64,000 bases of DNA from Candidatus Nitrosotalea sp. TS. GTDB lineage: Archaea; Thermoproteota; Nitrososphaeria; Nitrososphaerales; Nitrosopumilaceae. How positions within the stretch are numbered: position 1 is the stretch's first letter; the number at the start of each line of letters is the position of its first letter. The notes beneath the pieces were generated by a model. The model searched no databases and had not been told where the DNA came from. It saw only the letters and a program-made list of their open reading frames with translations. The stretch spans positions 1 through 64,000 of the forward strand of contig NZ_RCMB01000013.1 in the NCBI RefSeq assembly GCF_011319465.1, in the 5' to 3' direction. The translations under genes and the position numbers were made by a program. Shown here one piece after another: positions 8,853 to 16,830 of the stretch.

Positions 8853-10766
8853 CTAGTTTCTTTGAATGTTTTTTCTTAATTCATCAAATGTAGTTTTAAT
8901 CTCATCTACTGCAGCTTCGTCTTCTAATGTACTTACGTCACCAATATTTTCATGGTTTGCCACAGCCTTTAGCAGTCTTCTCATTATCTTTCCACTTCTT
9001 GTCTTTGGCAGCTTGGAAACAATATACAGTTGATCAGGAGTCGCAATTGGTCCCACTACATTTCGTATGTGTCGGATGAGTTCATCCTCCAATTGTTTAC
9101 TTGGGATTACACCTTCCTTCAATACCAAAAATGAGATTATCGATTCGCCTTTTACTTTGTGTGGAATTCCACATACGGCCGCCTCTGCTACGGATTTATG
9201 AGATACAAATCCGCTTTCAATCTCAGCAGTCCCAAGCCTATGACCTGCCACTTTTAGAACATCATCTGCTCTACCTAACATCCAAAAATAGCCATCTTTG
9301 TCCTTAATTGCGTAATCTCCCGGATAGTACATGGTCTTGTATTTTGACCAGTATACAGATTTGTATTTCTCATCGTCTGTCCACAATGAAAGAAGCATTC
9401 CAGGCCAAGGATTTCTTACTACAAGATATCCTTTTGTTTCAGGTGGAAGGGTATTTCCGTTTTCATCAACTACATCAACATTGATTCCCGGTACCGGCAC
9501 GGTTGCAGAACCCGGTTTTAGTGACATTGTCTCCAATCCCGGAACTGGCGAGATCATTATCCCACCAGTTTCTGTCTGCCACCAAGTATCTACTATCGGA
9601 CAATTCACTTTACCAATTACTTGAAAATACCATTTCCATACCTCTGGATTTATTGGCTCTCCTACAGTACCAAGCAGTCTCAAACTAGACAGATCTTTTG
9701 AATTTGGAAGTGAATCCCCATACTTCATGAACATGCGCAGTGCAGTAGGAGTTGTGTATAGTATTGTGACCTTGTATCTTTCAATTAAATCCCAAATTCT
9801 GGTAGGCGTTGGGAATACTCAGCACCCCTTCATACATGACTTGAGTTGCACCATGCATTAATGGTCCATATGCAATATAGCTGTGGCCTGTAACCCATCC
9901 AATATCAGCAGTACAAAAATAAATGTCTGATTCGCGAATATCAAAAACCCACTTGAATGTGCTGTAAAGGTGCACCAAATATCCGCCTGTTCCGTGGAGA
10001 ACCCCTTTTGGTTTTCCCGTAGTTCCCGAAGTATATAGAATGTAAAGCGGATGAGCACTGTCAAGTTTTTCAGGTTCGCAATGTTCTGATGCGTTGTTTA
10101 TCAGATCGGCCCATATCTTGTCTTTTTTTCCTACTGTAATTGGATTTTAGCATGTTTGTATACCAGTACATTTTCCACAAAATCAAAACCAGATATTGCC
10201 TCATCTACGACTTGCTTTAGCTTTACTACAGTTCCCCGCCTGAATCCTCCATCTGCTGTAATTATGACCTTTGATTTTGAGTCATATACTCTATCTCTAA
10301 TAGATTGTGAGCTAAATCCAGAGAAGATGACGGTGTGAATTGCCCCTATTCTTGCACACGCAAGCAGAGAAACAACCAACTCTGGAATCATTGGCAGATA
10401 TATCGTAACGCGGTCTCCCTTTTTTACCCCTAGCGATTTGAGAGAGTTTGCCACTTTACATACATAGTTCAATAGTTCACCATATGTGAGAATTCGCGTC
10501 TCACCGTTTTCCCCTTCCCACAGTATAGCATTTTTCTGAGGATTCTTTTGTACTACCACGTCAAGCGCGTTATAAGACGCGTTAAGTTTACCATTTACAA
10601 ACCATTTCGCAAAAGGTGGATTCCATTCTAGTGTTTTATTCCATTTTTCAAACCAATGAAGTTTGTTTGCTTCTTCTTCCCAGAATTTCACATAATCGTG
10701 ATTTGCTCGAGTTCTTGTCAGAGTATCATTATTTCCAAGACCTATCGAATATTCTGCATCCAACAA
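8853..10766 (-). CDS. acs: Acetyl-CoA synthetase, AMP-forming (two frameshifts)
   Basis: A complete ACS of about 637 residues, read in three pieces. The adenylation motif [12 protein letters not shown], the WWQTETGG motif and the C-terminal lysine region TRSGKIMRR are intact. The first break (10142-10143) lacks a C that would restore KHAKIPITVGKK. The second (GGG at 9811-9813) has an extra base; correcting it restores [16 protein letters not shown]. Total length is an exact multiple of three once both are balanced. The enzyme makes acetyl-CoA from acetate, ATP and CoA. Two opposite indels without any internal stop argue against a true pseudogene. Confidence 0.93.
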
Positions 10767-10845
10767 GTGTGTGTTGTATTTATCTTAAAAAAAAGGTTCG
10801 CTTGAAAGGAGGCAGGAGCGAATCTTCCCATCCCGTCAGATATTC

Positions 10846-11667
10846 TCAAGAGGATGATATTCTCTTAAGCCAATCTGAGTCTTGAGGTTCTTCCTCGCCA
10901 TCGGCTCCAATAGCAACTGGTTTGGGGGTTGATGTTTGGGAATTCGTATTACCAACTACCATTTCAGTAGATATTGGCGTCTTTGGTTGAGGAGAGGGAG
11001 AAGTTTCCGCCTTACCAAGGTAGGAAACTGCAGCTGAATGAACGTCCTGTTTTGGACTTTCGGTTCGCTCCACAGTATCAACTGAAAGATCGTTGATGCG
11101 ACGTTGAATGTTTACTATCTCTGCCTTTTCGTGCTCGATGTGTTCGATGATTTCAACCGTGTGGGTCTTGACTGATTCATACTTGGCATCAGAAATTTCA
11201 CTACTTTTATTTTGTAATTTGGCATCAAATCTTAGCATTCTGATTGATTTGAGCTGACTGTCAAGATCTGCCAGCCTGTGCCCTAGTTTTTCTTTGATTT
11301 GTTTTTCGGTCTCATCCAGAGTTAGCAACTTCATTTTGTATTTCTCATGGATCAATTCAGCATCCTCCTTCATGTCGTCATTTTCAGATACGATGTCTAT
11401 CAACGCGCGAATTCGGCGCAATGTAAGACCCTTTTCTCTCAACAATCGCTGGGCGTCTAATCTCCATCTAGGAATGAAAATTACAAACTGTCCCTGAACG
11501 ACTAGTTGTTCAAATGGAACTTGCTTTAGCCCTTCGGAACCACAGTCGACACCTACGGTTTGTACACTTCCATCTATGTCGGTGATAGTTCCTATGACCT
11601 TACCAATGTAAGTGCCATACATGTCCTTAACTTGCTTGCCGATAAACTCGACATCTTCTTTGCTCAT
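10846..11667 (-). CDS. cdvA: CdvA-like cell division protein (PRC barrel + coiled coil)
   Basis: A 273-residue protein with an N-terminal PRC-barrel (residues about 8-70), then FIPRWRLDAQRLLREKGLT and a long coiled coil (about 75-200), a Pro/Ser/Thr-rich linker, and a short acidic C-terminal peptide ending SDWLKRISSS. This order matches thaumarchaeal CdvA, the membrane-associated scaffold that recruits ESCRT-III-like CdvB through its C-terminal peptide. No CdvB or CdvC gene is in the window, which fits the scattered cdv genes of this phylum. A TATA-like element lies about 20 bases upstream. Another PRC/coiled-coil protein is possible but less likely. Confidence 0.8.
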   Translation of the reverse strand: MSKEDVEFIGKQVKDMYGTYIGKVIGTITDIDGSVQTVGVDCGSEGLKQVPFEQLVVQGQFVIFIPRWRLDAQRLLREKGLTLRRIRALIDIVSENDDMKEDAELIHEKYKMKLLTLDETEKQIKEKLGHRLADLDSQLKSIRMLRFDAKLQNKSSEISDAKYESVKTHTVEIIEHIEHEKAEIVNIQRRINDLSVDTVERTESPKQDVHSAAVSYLGKAETSPSPQPKTPISTEMVVGNTNSQTSTPKPVAIGADGEEEPQDSDWLKRISSS

Positions 11668-11807
11668 TGGGCACTTGTCATATTTTTGATATAATCAACA
11701 AAGTGTTAACAAGGTTTTCAACTTTAGTAAGATCATTTTAGCTAAGTTTTCTTGTCTTTTTGAAAATTTAGTAATTTTAAAATCACGTGCATTGTAATGG
11801 TACAACA

Positions 11808-12107
11808 ATGATTACAAAGGAAGAATTAGACGAAGTCTTACATTTTGTTGCAAAACGGTGGATAGATATGAGCCGCGATCCAAACCACAAGGCCTTTGAA
11901 AACATGCCAACTAATTTTTGGATGAATTCAATGGGTGGAACTGCAGGAGAAGGAAAATGGGTTACAACTTTGATGTATACAGAAGATGCGTCAGAAGCAG
12001 AGTCATTTAAAGAAGTATTACTTAGATGGCAATCAAGACGTAATACATTGAAAACAGGATCTACAGATTTGATCCAAATCGGAAAAAAAGACAAGATAAC
12101 AAGATAG
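11808..12107 (+). CDS. Conserved hypothetical protein, 99 aa
   Basis: I do not recognise the family. The protein starts MITKEELDEVL and contains aromatic-rich FVAKRWIDMSRDP, NFWMNSMGG and a basic C-terminal half; it has no membrane segment or cysteine. ATG at 11808 is preferred over the upstream in-frame ATG at 11787 because TTTTAAAAT lies about 27 bases before it, the normal TATA distance in this window. It runs divergently from cdvA and 14 bases ahead of thyX, and may be co-transcribed with thyX. Confidence 0.72.
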   Translation: MITKEELDEVLHFVAKRWIDMSRDPNHKAFENMPTNFWMNSMGGTAGEGKWVTTLMYTEDASEAESFKEVLLRWQSRRNTLKTGSTDLIQIGKKDKITR

Positions 12108-12121
12108 TAGATTATTTATAA

Positions 12122-13754
12122 TTGAATCACTTTCGAATCGTGTTGTCAGAGTTTTCTGAATCTGAAAAAGAGATCCTGCTAAAACACTTTTCCAATACAG
12201 ACGACTCTGTTTTTGCAGTAATAACACCAAGACAAGTAGATCGCGGAGCTCTGATGTCAAGATACAGTAGAACTGACAAAAGTATGCGAAAGATATTTCT
12301 TGATGAATTTCTGCAAAATGAAAATCGCGGAGAAGAATTTTACAGCAAAGTCTTGCTAGAATATGGAGATGATTCTGTTGCGGAGCTTGGCGAGGCACAA
12401 ATTGCAATAGAAGGATTATCCAATATTGCAGTAAAGAAAATCGAAGACCGTAGAATCGGATTGTCTTATCTTGAAAAATCCTCTCGATATGTAGCTTGGG
12501 ATAAAAAAGTTAATGGGGAATACAAATTTTTTAGAGACTCTGACATAATGAATTCAAAATGTGCTGACCAGTATTTGGAATCTTGTAATTTAGATTTTGA
12601 CGTTTATTCTAAAAACATACAATCAATGATATCATATATTCAGGAAAGAGAGCCGATAGAAAATCAAAAATTCAAAAATGCATCAGGAGAAGATGTTTTA
12701 TTTTCACATCTCAGAGATGAAGTAGATATCAAATCTGCTACGCGTATTTACAATGCAACAATAAAAGCAAAGTCATTAGATGTTCTACGAGGAATATTAC
12801 CTGCCGTCAACTCTTACAAATGTTGGAATTACCGGCAATGGAAGAGCATTTGAGTATCTTCTCACAGTGCTGTATTCTTCCAATCTAAAAGAAGAAAGAG
12901 AGATTGCTGCAAAGATGCATCAAGAGTTAGATACAACTATCAAGTCATTTGTAAAAAGAGGCGATGACAAACATGGTAAGGCCTTGCAAAGCTACTTGTC
13001 TGATCTAAAAGATACTGCAGTCACATTCAACAAGAAATACCTCACGCCTAAAAAGCCAAAAGATTTCCTAGTGGAAATGATTGAATTCGAATCTGAAAAG
13101 AAAGCAGAGGACAAGATAATCTCTGCGTTGCTATACGAACAGTCTTCAGGTATGTCATACCATGAAATATTATCCCAGATACAAAAGATGAACCCTGCTG
13201 CAAGAAAGAAAATTATCAAAACTTTTTCTGACCTAAGGCAGAATAGACGTCATAGACCTCCTAGAGGGTTTGAAATGACAGAGTATACATTTGATCTGCT
13301 GACTAATTTTGGCATGTTTCGTGATTTTCACAGACATCGGGTATTAACTCTAGAGAGACAAATGTTAACAACAGATCATGGATTTTCTGTTCCAGAAGAA
13401 ATTTTATCACTTGGAATAAGAAAAGACTTTGAAGATTGCATGTACAAATCAAAGGAAGTTTTTAACTTGTTAAGACAAAAAACATCAGAACAGGCACAGT
13501 ATGTAGTGAACTTTGCTTACAAATATCCTTATTTTATGAAATTGAATCTTAGAGAAGCTACTCATTTAATAGAACTAAGAACGGTTCCACAAGGACATCA
13601 GGATTACCGCAAGGTTGCTCAGGAAATGTTCAAGTCAATTAAAAAAATCCATCCAAATCTTAGTCAGATAATCAGATATGTTGATCTTAAAAAATACAAT
13701 CTTGAAAGATTGGAATCTGAAAAAAGAATCGAAGAAAAACGAAAGCGATTATAA
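12122..13754 (+). CDS. Double-domain ThyX-type thymidylate synthase (one frameshift)
   Basis: One protein of about 543 residues with two ThyX-like halves. The first half has SRYSRTD and ends in [24 protein letters not shown] (after correction). The second half carries the flavin/dUMP signature [12 protein letters not shown] and [16 protein letters not shown]. ThyX methylates dUMP using FAD and methylene-tetrahydrofolate. The break is an extra C at 12804-12805; removing it joins the halves seamlessly. The start is TTG at 12122 after TTATAATTGAA. The two-domain form is typical of thaumarchaea; which half is catalytic is inferred to be the second. Confidence 0.85.
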
Positions 13755-13777
13755 AAAAATCCTTGTAGAGTAAACAT

Positions 13778-13868
13778 TCAATCAATCTTAATTGAACCAC
13801 CGGTGGGATCAAGTTCACACCTTTTTGGTTCCAATTTATGGCTTTCTATCAATTGAGAGAATTTTCAT
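13778..13868 (-). CDS. Possible microprotein overlapping upstream stop (frame broken)
   Basis: An ATG at 13868 overlaps the stop of the membrane-protein gene (ATGA). The direct frame stops after ten codons. Removing one A from the AAAA run right after the start yields 29 residues with no stop, beginning MKFSQLIESHKLEP and ending GGSIKID at TGA 13778-13780. The length of 91 bases fits the 3n+1 pattern of other indel-broken genes here. I do not recognise it. It is one unverified small frame, so confidence is low. Confidence 0.3.
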
Positions 13869-14347
13869 TGCAGTATTCTTCCTATGTTTTTTCGCAATAC
13901 TACCATGCCCCAAGTAATCGAGCTGATTAGTACTGCATCAGGTACAACCAACCACAATGGACTTCTGACTATATTGTGCATTATCATCTCAGTGTTTGTC
14001 ATCGGACGCATAATTCTAGAATTTGTTGCCAGTGTTACATCAAGAGAAAGTGTGTATACTGGGTATAATACAATATTTGATATATACAGACCTGCGAGGA
14101 CTAGAACAATTATTACACTTTTCTTGGGGGAATAAAATGCAGATATTACAACGATAGCTGCAATACCAATACTTGCAGCCATACTAAAGAGAAATGTTAT
14201 GCCCATCTGGTTTTCACAGATTGTATGAAGCATACTGTAATTCCTTGGTTGGTCACATGACAGGAAAAAATTAGATTGAATGAAAAGAAGATCAATTGCA
14301 CAAAAGCAAGAGATTGCAATGATTATGTATTTGGGTAAAGTTTTCAC
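13865..14347 (-). CDS. Four-TM membrane protein, unknown
   Basis: A 160-residue hydrophobic protein with four predicted membrane helices (about residues 7-25, 48-70, 78-98 and 130-150). Two cysteines (C31, C44) lie in the first loop and could form a disulfide. I do not recognise a family; it is not VKOR-like beyond the helix number. The start is GTG at 14345-14347, about 29 bases after TTTTTTAAACC, a good TATA box. That promoter is part of a 90 bp element repeated at 15232-15322, where a second frame beginning MKTL remains. Confidence 0.68.
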   Translation of the reverse strand: MKTLPKYIIIAISCFCAIDLLFIQSNFFLSCDQPRNYSMLHTICENQMGITFLFSMAASIGIAAIVVISAFYSPKKSVIIVLVLAGLYISNIVLYPVYTLSLDVTLATNSRIMRPMTNTEMIMHNIVRSPLWLVVPDAVLISSITWGMVVLRKNIGRILQ

Positions 14348-14429
14348 ACTTGACTAGTGCGGTACAAGCGTGGTTTAAAAAAGTGGCGTAACATTCTTCC
14401 AGTTTTTGCAACCAGTTGCAATCAGATTT
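14339..14429 (-). repeat. 90 bp promoter-containing direct repeat, copy 1
   Basis: This copy and 15232-15322 align without gaps over about 91 bases with roughly 13 differences. The shared parts include CTTGACTAGTGCGGTACAA, TTTAAAAAAGTGGCGTAACA and TTTTTGCAACCAGTTGCA. On the minus strand it supplies palindrome, TATA box and the first codons of the membrane-protein gene. Both copies have the same orientation. The conserved part spans promoter and start codon only, as expected from a duplicated gene whose second copy lost its coding part. Confidence 0.85.
14407..14420. promoter_or_regulatory. Palindrome TGCAACCAGTTGCA (probable operator)
   Basis: Perfect inverted repeat TGCAAC-CA-GTTGCA about 30 bases upstream of the TATA box of the membrane-protein gene. 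The identical palindrome recurs at 15300-15313 while the surrounding bases differ. A winged-helix regulator is encoded just beside it at 14475-14804, so binding by that protein is a reasonable guess. Confidence 0.55.
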
Positions 14430-14474
14430 TTAGCCAGCTCAAAAGTTTTGTTAATTTACTCATTTCTTAAGATT

Positions 14475-14804
14475 TTAGACTCTTATGGCTTTGGAATGTT
14501 TTTTTGATTCAGACATGCGCTCCATTATCATCTTGCCCAGTGCCGAGTCTAACGATATTACTTGTTTAACTATTACGTTATCTCTATTCAATTTGAATAA
14601 TGTCGTATTGCCGAATTTTCTTGCTGGAATGACTACCTTCAACTGTTCCATATCTGGCCATACCTTGTATAGAGTTGTTTTTGACATTCCGGTGCTCTCC
14701 AAGATCTCTTTTTTAGAATAGTCGCTTCTGTTATCTAGGAAAAAATCAATAATCCGAAGTTGCGGTGTATCTCCGAGATATCTTATCAGTAATGTTGTAT
14801 CCAT
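14475..14804 (-). CDS. Winged-helix transcriptional regulator, 109 aa
   Basis: A small single-domain winged-helix protein: IIDFFLDNRSDYSKKEI forms helices 1-2, GMSKTTLYKVWPDMEQL is the recognition helix region (about residues 39-55), and the wing follows (FGNTTLFKLN). Thaumarchaea carry many such one-domain regulators. No ligand domain is present. It lies between the two copies of the promoter/palindrome element and diverges from the 14864 gene across a shared 59-base A/T-rich promoter. Target is unknown. Confidence 0.82.
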   Translation of the reverse strand: MDTTLLIRYLGDTPQLRIIDFFLDNRSDYSKKEILESTGMSKTTLYKVWPDMEQLKVVIPARKFGNTTLFKLNRDNVIVKQVISLDSALGKMIMERMSESKKHSKAIRV

Positions 14805-14863
14805 ACATTATTTTGTGCGTATAAAGTATTTATTTGTGTCTACCAAAGGTACTATAACTGAAC

Positions 14864-15166
14864 TTGTCTGAATTTACTGATGAAGAAATAATGGCGCGCC
14901 TAGTTTACAAGCTTTACAGGAGAGGCAATTGGGGTGAGAGTCACACTAGTTTTGAGAACCTCAAAAAAGGATTTAATCAAAGAAATTTAGGAAAAAAGGG
15001 TTTTAAAAGAGTCGATAAAATCGGAGAAAAAATGATCAAAGATGGTCTACTACATCCAAAATCAACAAAATATGGTCTTGAGATTAGTTTGGAATATACA
15101 CGAAAAAACGAATTGATTGCATTGATTAAGAAAATTTTTCCAGATGAATATCACGATGACATTTAA
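14864..15166 (+). CDS. Hypothetical basic protein, 100 aa
   Basis: I do not recognise this protein. It is basic and mostly helical, with NLKKGFNQRNLGKKGFKRVD followed by MIKDGLLHPKST.YGLEISL, which resembles the recognition helix plus wing of a small winged-helix protein. The start is TTG at 14864. It diverges from the winged-helix gene and ends at the remnant beside promoter copy 2, so the pair sits as a cassette between the repeats. Confidence 0.62.
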   Translation: MSEFTDEEIMARLVYKLYRRGNWGESHTSFENLKKGFNQRNLGKKGFKRVDKIGEKMIKDGLLHPKSTKYGLEISLEYTRKNELIALIKKIFPDEYHDDI

Positions 15167-15240
15167 CCACCAGAGGTATTTCGAATGCAGAATTCTGGTC
15201 TGATGCATGAATTAGTTATTGCAAGATGTAGAGTTTTCAT
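15163..15240 (-). pseudogene. Remnant 5' end behind promoter copy 2
   Basis: Directly after repeat copy 2 a 25-codon frame starts MKTLH, matching the MKTLP start of the membrane protein behind copy 1, then loses all similarity and stops. It overlaps the 3' end of the convergent 14864 gene. The simplest reading is a duplicated gene reduced to its promoter and first codons. A short RNA or leader peptide from this promoter is the alternative. Confidence 0.5.
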
Positions 15241-15322
15241 GCTTGACTAGTGCGGTACAACCATGCTTTAAAAAAGTGGCGTAACAGTCTTCTGTTTTTT
15301 GCAACCAGTTGCAGCTAGATTT
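15232..15322 (-). repeat. 90 bp promoter-containing direct repeat, copy 2
   Basis: Second copy of the element at 14339-14429, same orientation, starting 4 bases downstream of the FEN-1 stop codon. The TATA run (TTTAAAAAAG), the CTTGACTAGTGCGGTAC block and the TGCAACCAGTTGCA palindrome (15300-15313) are all kept, although only a 25-codon remnant follows. The retained promoter parts suggest it may still be active. Confidence 0.85.
15300..15313. promoter_or_regulatory. Palindrome TGCAACCAGTTGCA, second site
   Basis: Identical to the palindrome at 14407-14420 and at the same distance from its TATA box. Flanking bases differ between copies, so the palindrome itself seems to be kept. Confidence 0.55.
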
Positions 15323-15325
15323 CAA

Positions 15326-16351
15326 TCAGTTCATCCACTGTTCTAGATTGTGACTTTTCTTTTCTACTGACTTTTTCAACCTGTTCAATGATGTCCCTAC
15401 TCTATCAATTGAAAAATTTCTCTCCCTTGTGAGATAATCTATTATGCCTTGATAGTCAACATTTCCAAATTTTAGCTCAGAAACGGTCGCGACTTTTGGA
15501 TTCAGAAATATATCCCTTATCTGCTTGTAGTCAATTTTGTCTAGTTTTTCTTGAATTTGCGGTATCTCCTCTAATCTGCCGTGTTGTTTTATGGCCTTCA
15601 GGGCAGTCTTTGGTCCCTACCCTCTCAAATCCATCAGGATTAAAGTCAGTGCCAATCAGTATTCCAACATCCACTAATTGCTCCCGTGTTATGCCAGGCT
15701 ATCCAAGGTTTTGACCAGATCTATAATTTCAGGTTCCACTTCTATTGTAGTATTTCGGTTAGGCAATTTTCTTTTGCCACTATTTGTAAAATTTCGTACA
15801 AGCTTCTTTGCGCCAAATAAGAGCGAGTCAAAATCCTGACTTGCAGATACGTGTGCCTGTCCAGTCATAGTCATGTGAGCTGCAGTAGCCTCTCCTTCCG
15901 AAGGGGCATTGACAGATGGGATTCCAAATAGGCTTAGCAGTCTTTTAGAATCCTCAACCATCTCATCCCTTAGAATTGATGTTTGTTGAGCATACTTTTT
16001 TGCATCTTCATATCTTCCTTGGCTAATCGCATTTTCATATTTTATAGTAGCTTCTTTTTTGATCTGCTTTCTTCGTTCAATCTCTGCCGATTTTAGAGAC
16101 GGGGGCTTTCCGTCAAACACATAAACTGGTTTTATCCCAAGAGACAGGAAATTGATATTTCTGTAAAATAAGCCAGTGATATGACTTGTTATTTTTCCAC
16201 TATAGTCAGTCAAAGGTAAGCCATCTGGTCCGCGAATAATTGACAGAAATTGATAAATTGCATTGTAGGCATCTATTGCGACAATTTTGGATGCAAAAGA
16301 TTCTAGGTTAGTCTTTTCTCTAACACATAGTGCTTTAAGATCTAAACCCAT
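15326..16351 (-). CDS. fen: Flap endonuclease FEN-1 (two frameshifts)
   Basis: A full-length FEN-1 of about 341 residues that cuts 5' flaps in replication and repair. The N-domain ([21 protein letters not shown]), the I-domain acids ([23 protein letters not shown]) and the H3TH region ([20 protein letters not shown], then [11 protein letters not shown]) are visible. Two breaks split it: a missing base at 15694-15695 and an extra C at 15615-15617. Correcting both gives an unbroken frame to TGA 15326-15328. The C-terminal tail (NLEQWMN) is a weak match to the PCNA-binding box. Opposite one-base errors point to sequencing, not decay. Confidence 0.92.
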
Positions 16352-16386
16352 AGTTCTAGTTTAGAGTATGGGGATTTTTGCTTTTC

Positions 16387-16570
16387 CTATTTTTTCTTGG
16401 CCCCGGATTTAGACTCCCAACCTCTTTCGATTATCTCTTCGTAAATGTTTGAGAGTTTAGGTATAGCTTCGCCTTTTTCTGCTGCCATCTTGACCTTTTC
16501 TCGATAATAAGTTTTCTATTGCCTTTGCGATGTCACCATCAATGGTAATTGATACACGAGTCTTTGTCAA
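16387..16570 (-). CDS. Ribbon-helix-helix protein, about 60 aa (frame broken)
   Basis: The frame from TTG at 16570 reads TKTRVSITIDGDIAKAIENLL, a clear RHH/CopG N-terminus (basic strand then helix). It breaks at the T4 run 16496-16499; removing one base continues through KVKMAAEKGEAIPKLSNIY to TAG 16387-16389. Total length is 3n+1. RHH proteins bind DNA as dimers and serve as repressors or antitoxins; no toxin gene is adjacent. A TTTTAATTA box about 27 bases upstream suggests its own promoter. Confidence 0.75.
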
Positions 16571-16649
16571 AATGCCTTACCTAGTGAGTAATTAAAAGTA
16601 TCAATAATAAACTATCTACTATCAATTATTTGAGGGTTGAGCATATTTT

Positions 16650-16830
16650 CTAGTCTAATTTTACATCAATTACCTCAGAAAATTCCGGTTCTTTCTGTTC
16701 CTCAACATATACGTCGATCCCCCCCCTTGATACTGTTAGTACAATTTGTGTCTCTCCGTCGATATTGGTTGTAAGCGAGTCGGCATAGAAACCATATGCG
16801 CGTACACGAAGGAGAAATAAATGGTATCAA
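16650..16830 (-). CDS. Possible 59-aa protein coupled to the giant gene (frame broken)
   Basis: Downstream of the giant gene a stop-free frame reads GFYADSLTTNIDGETQIVL, then VEEQKEPEFSEVIDV, ending at TAG 16650-16652. It looks coding: balanced charge and beta-strand pattern. It has no start in that frame. A TTG at 16830 overlaps the giant gene's TGA (TTGA); removing one base of the following CC restores a continuous 59-residue frame, and 181 bases is again 3n+1. I do not recognise the product. The G8 run inside could also be miscounted. Confidence 0.42.

Noticed and set aside
14339-15322. Insertion sequence suggested by flanking direct repeats
   Set aside because: No transposase, no terminal inverted repeats and no target duplication; the repeats contain promoters.
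16387-16570. Toxin-antitoxin pair with the RHH protein as antitoxin
   Set aside because: No adjacent small toxin gene; neighbours are FEN-1 and an unrelated small frame.
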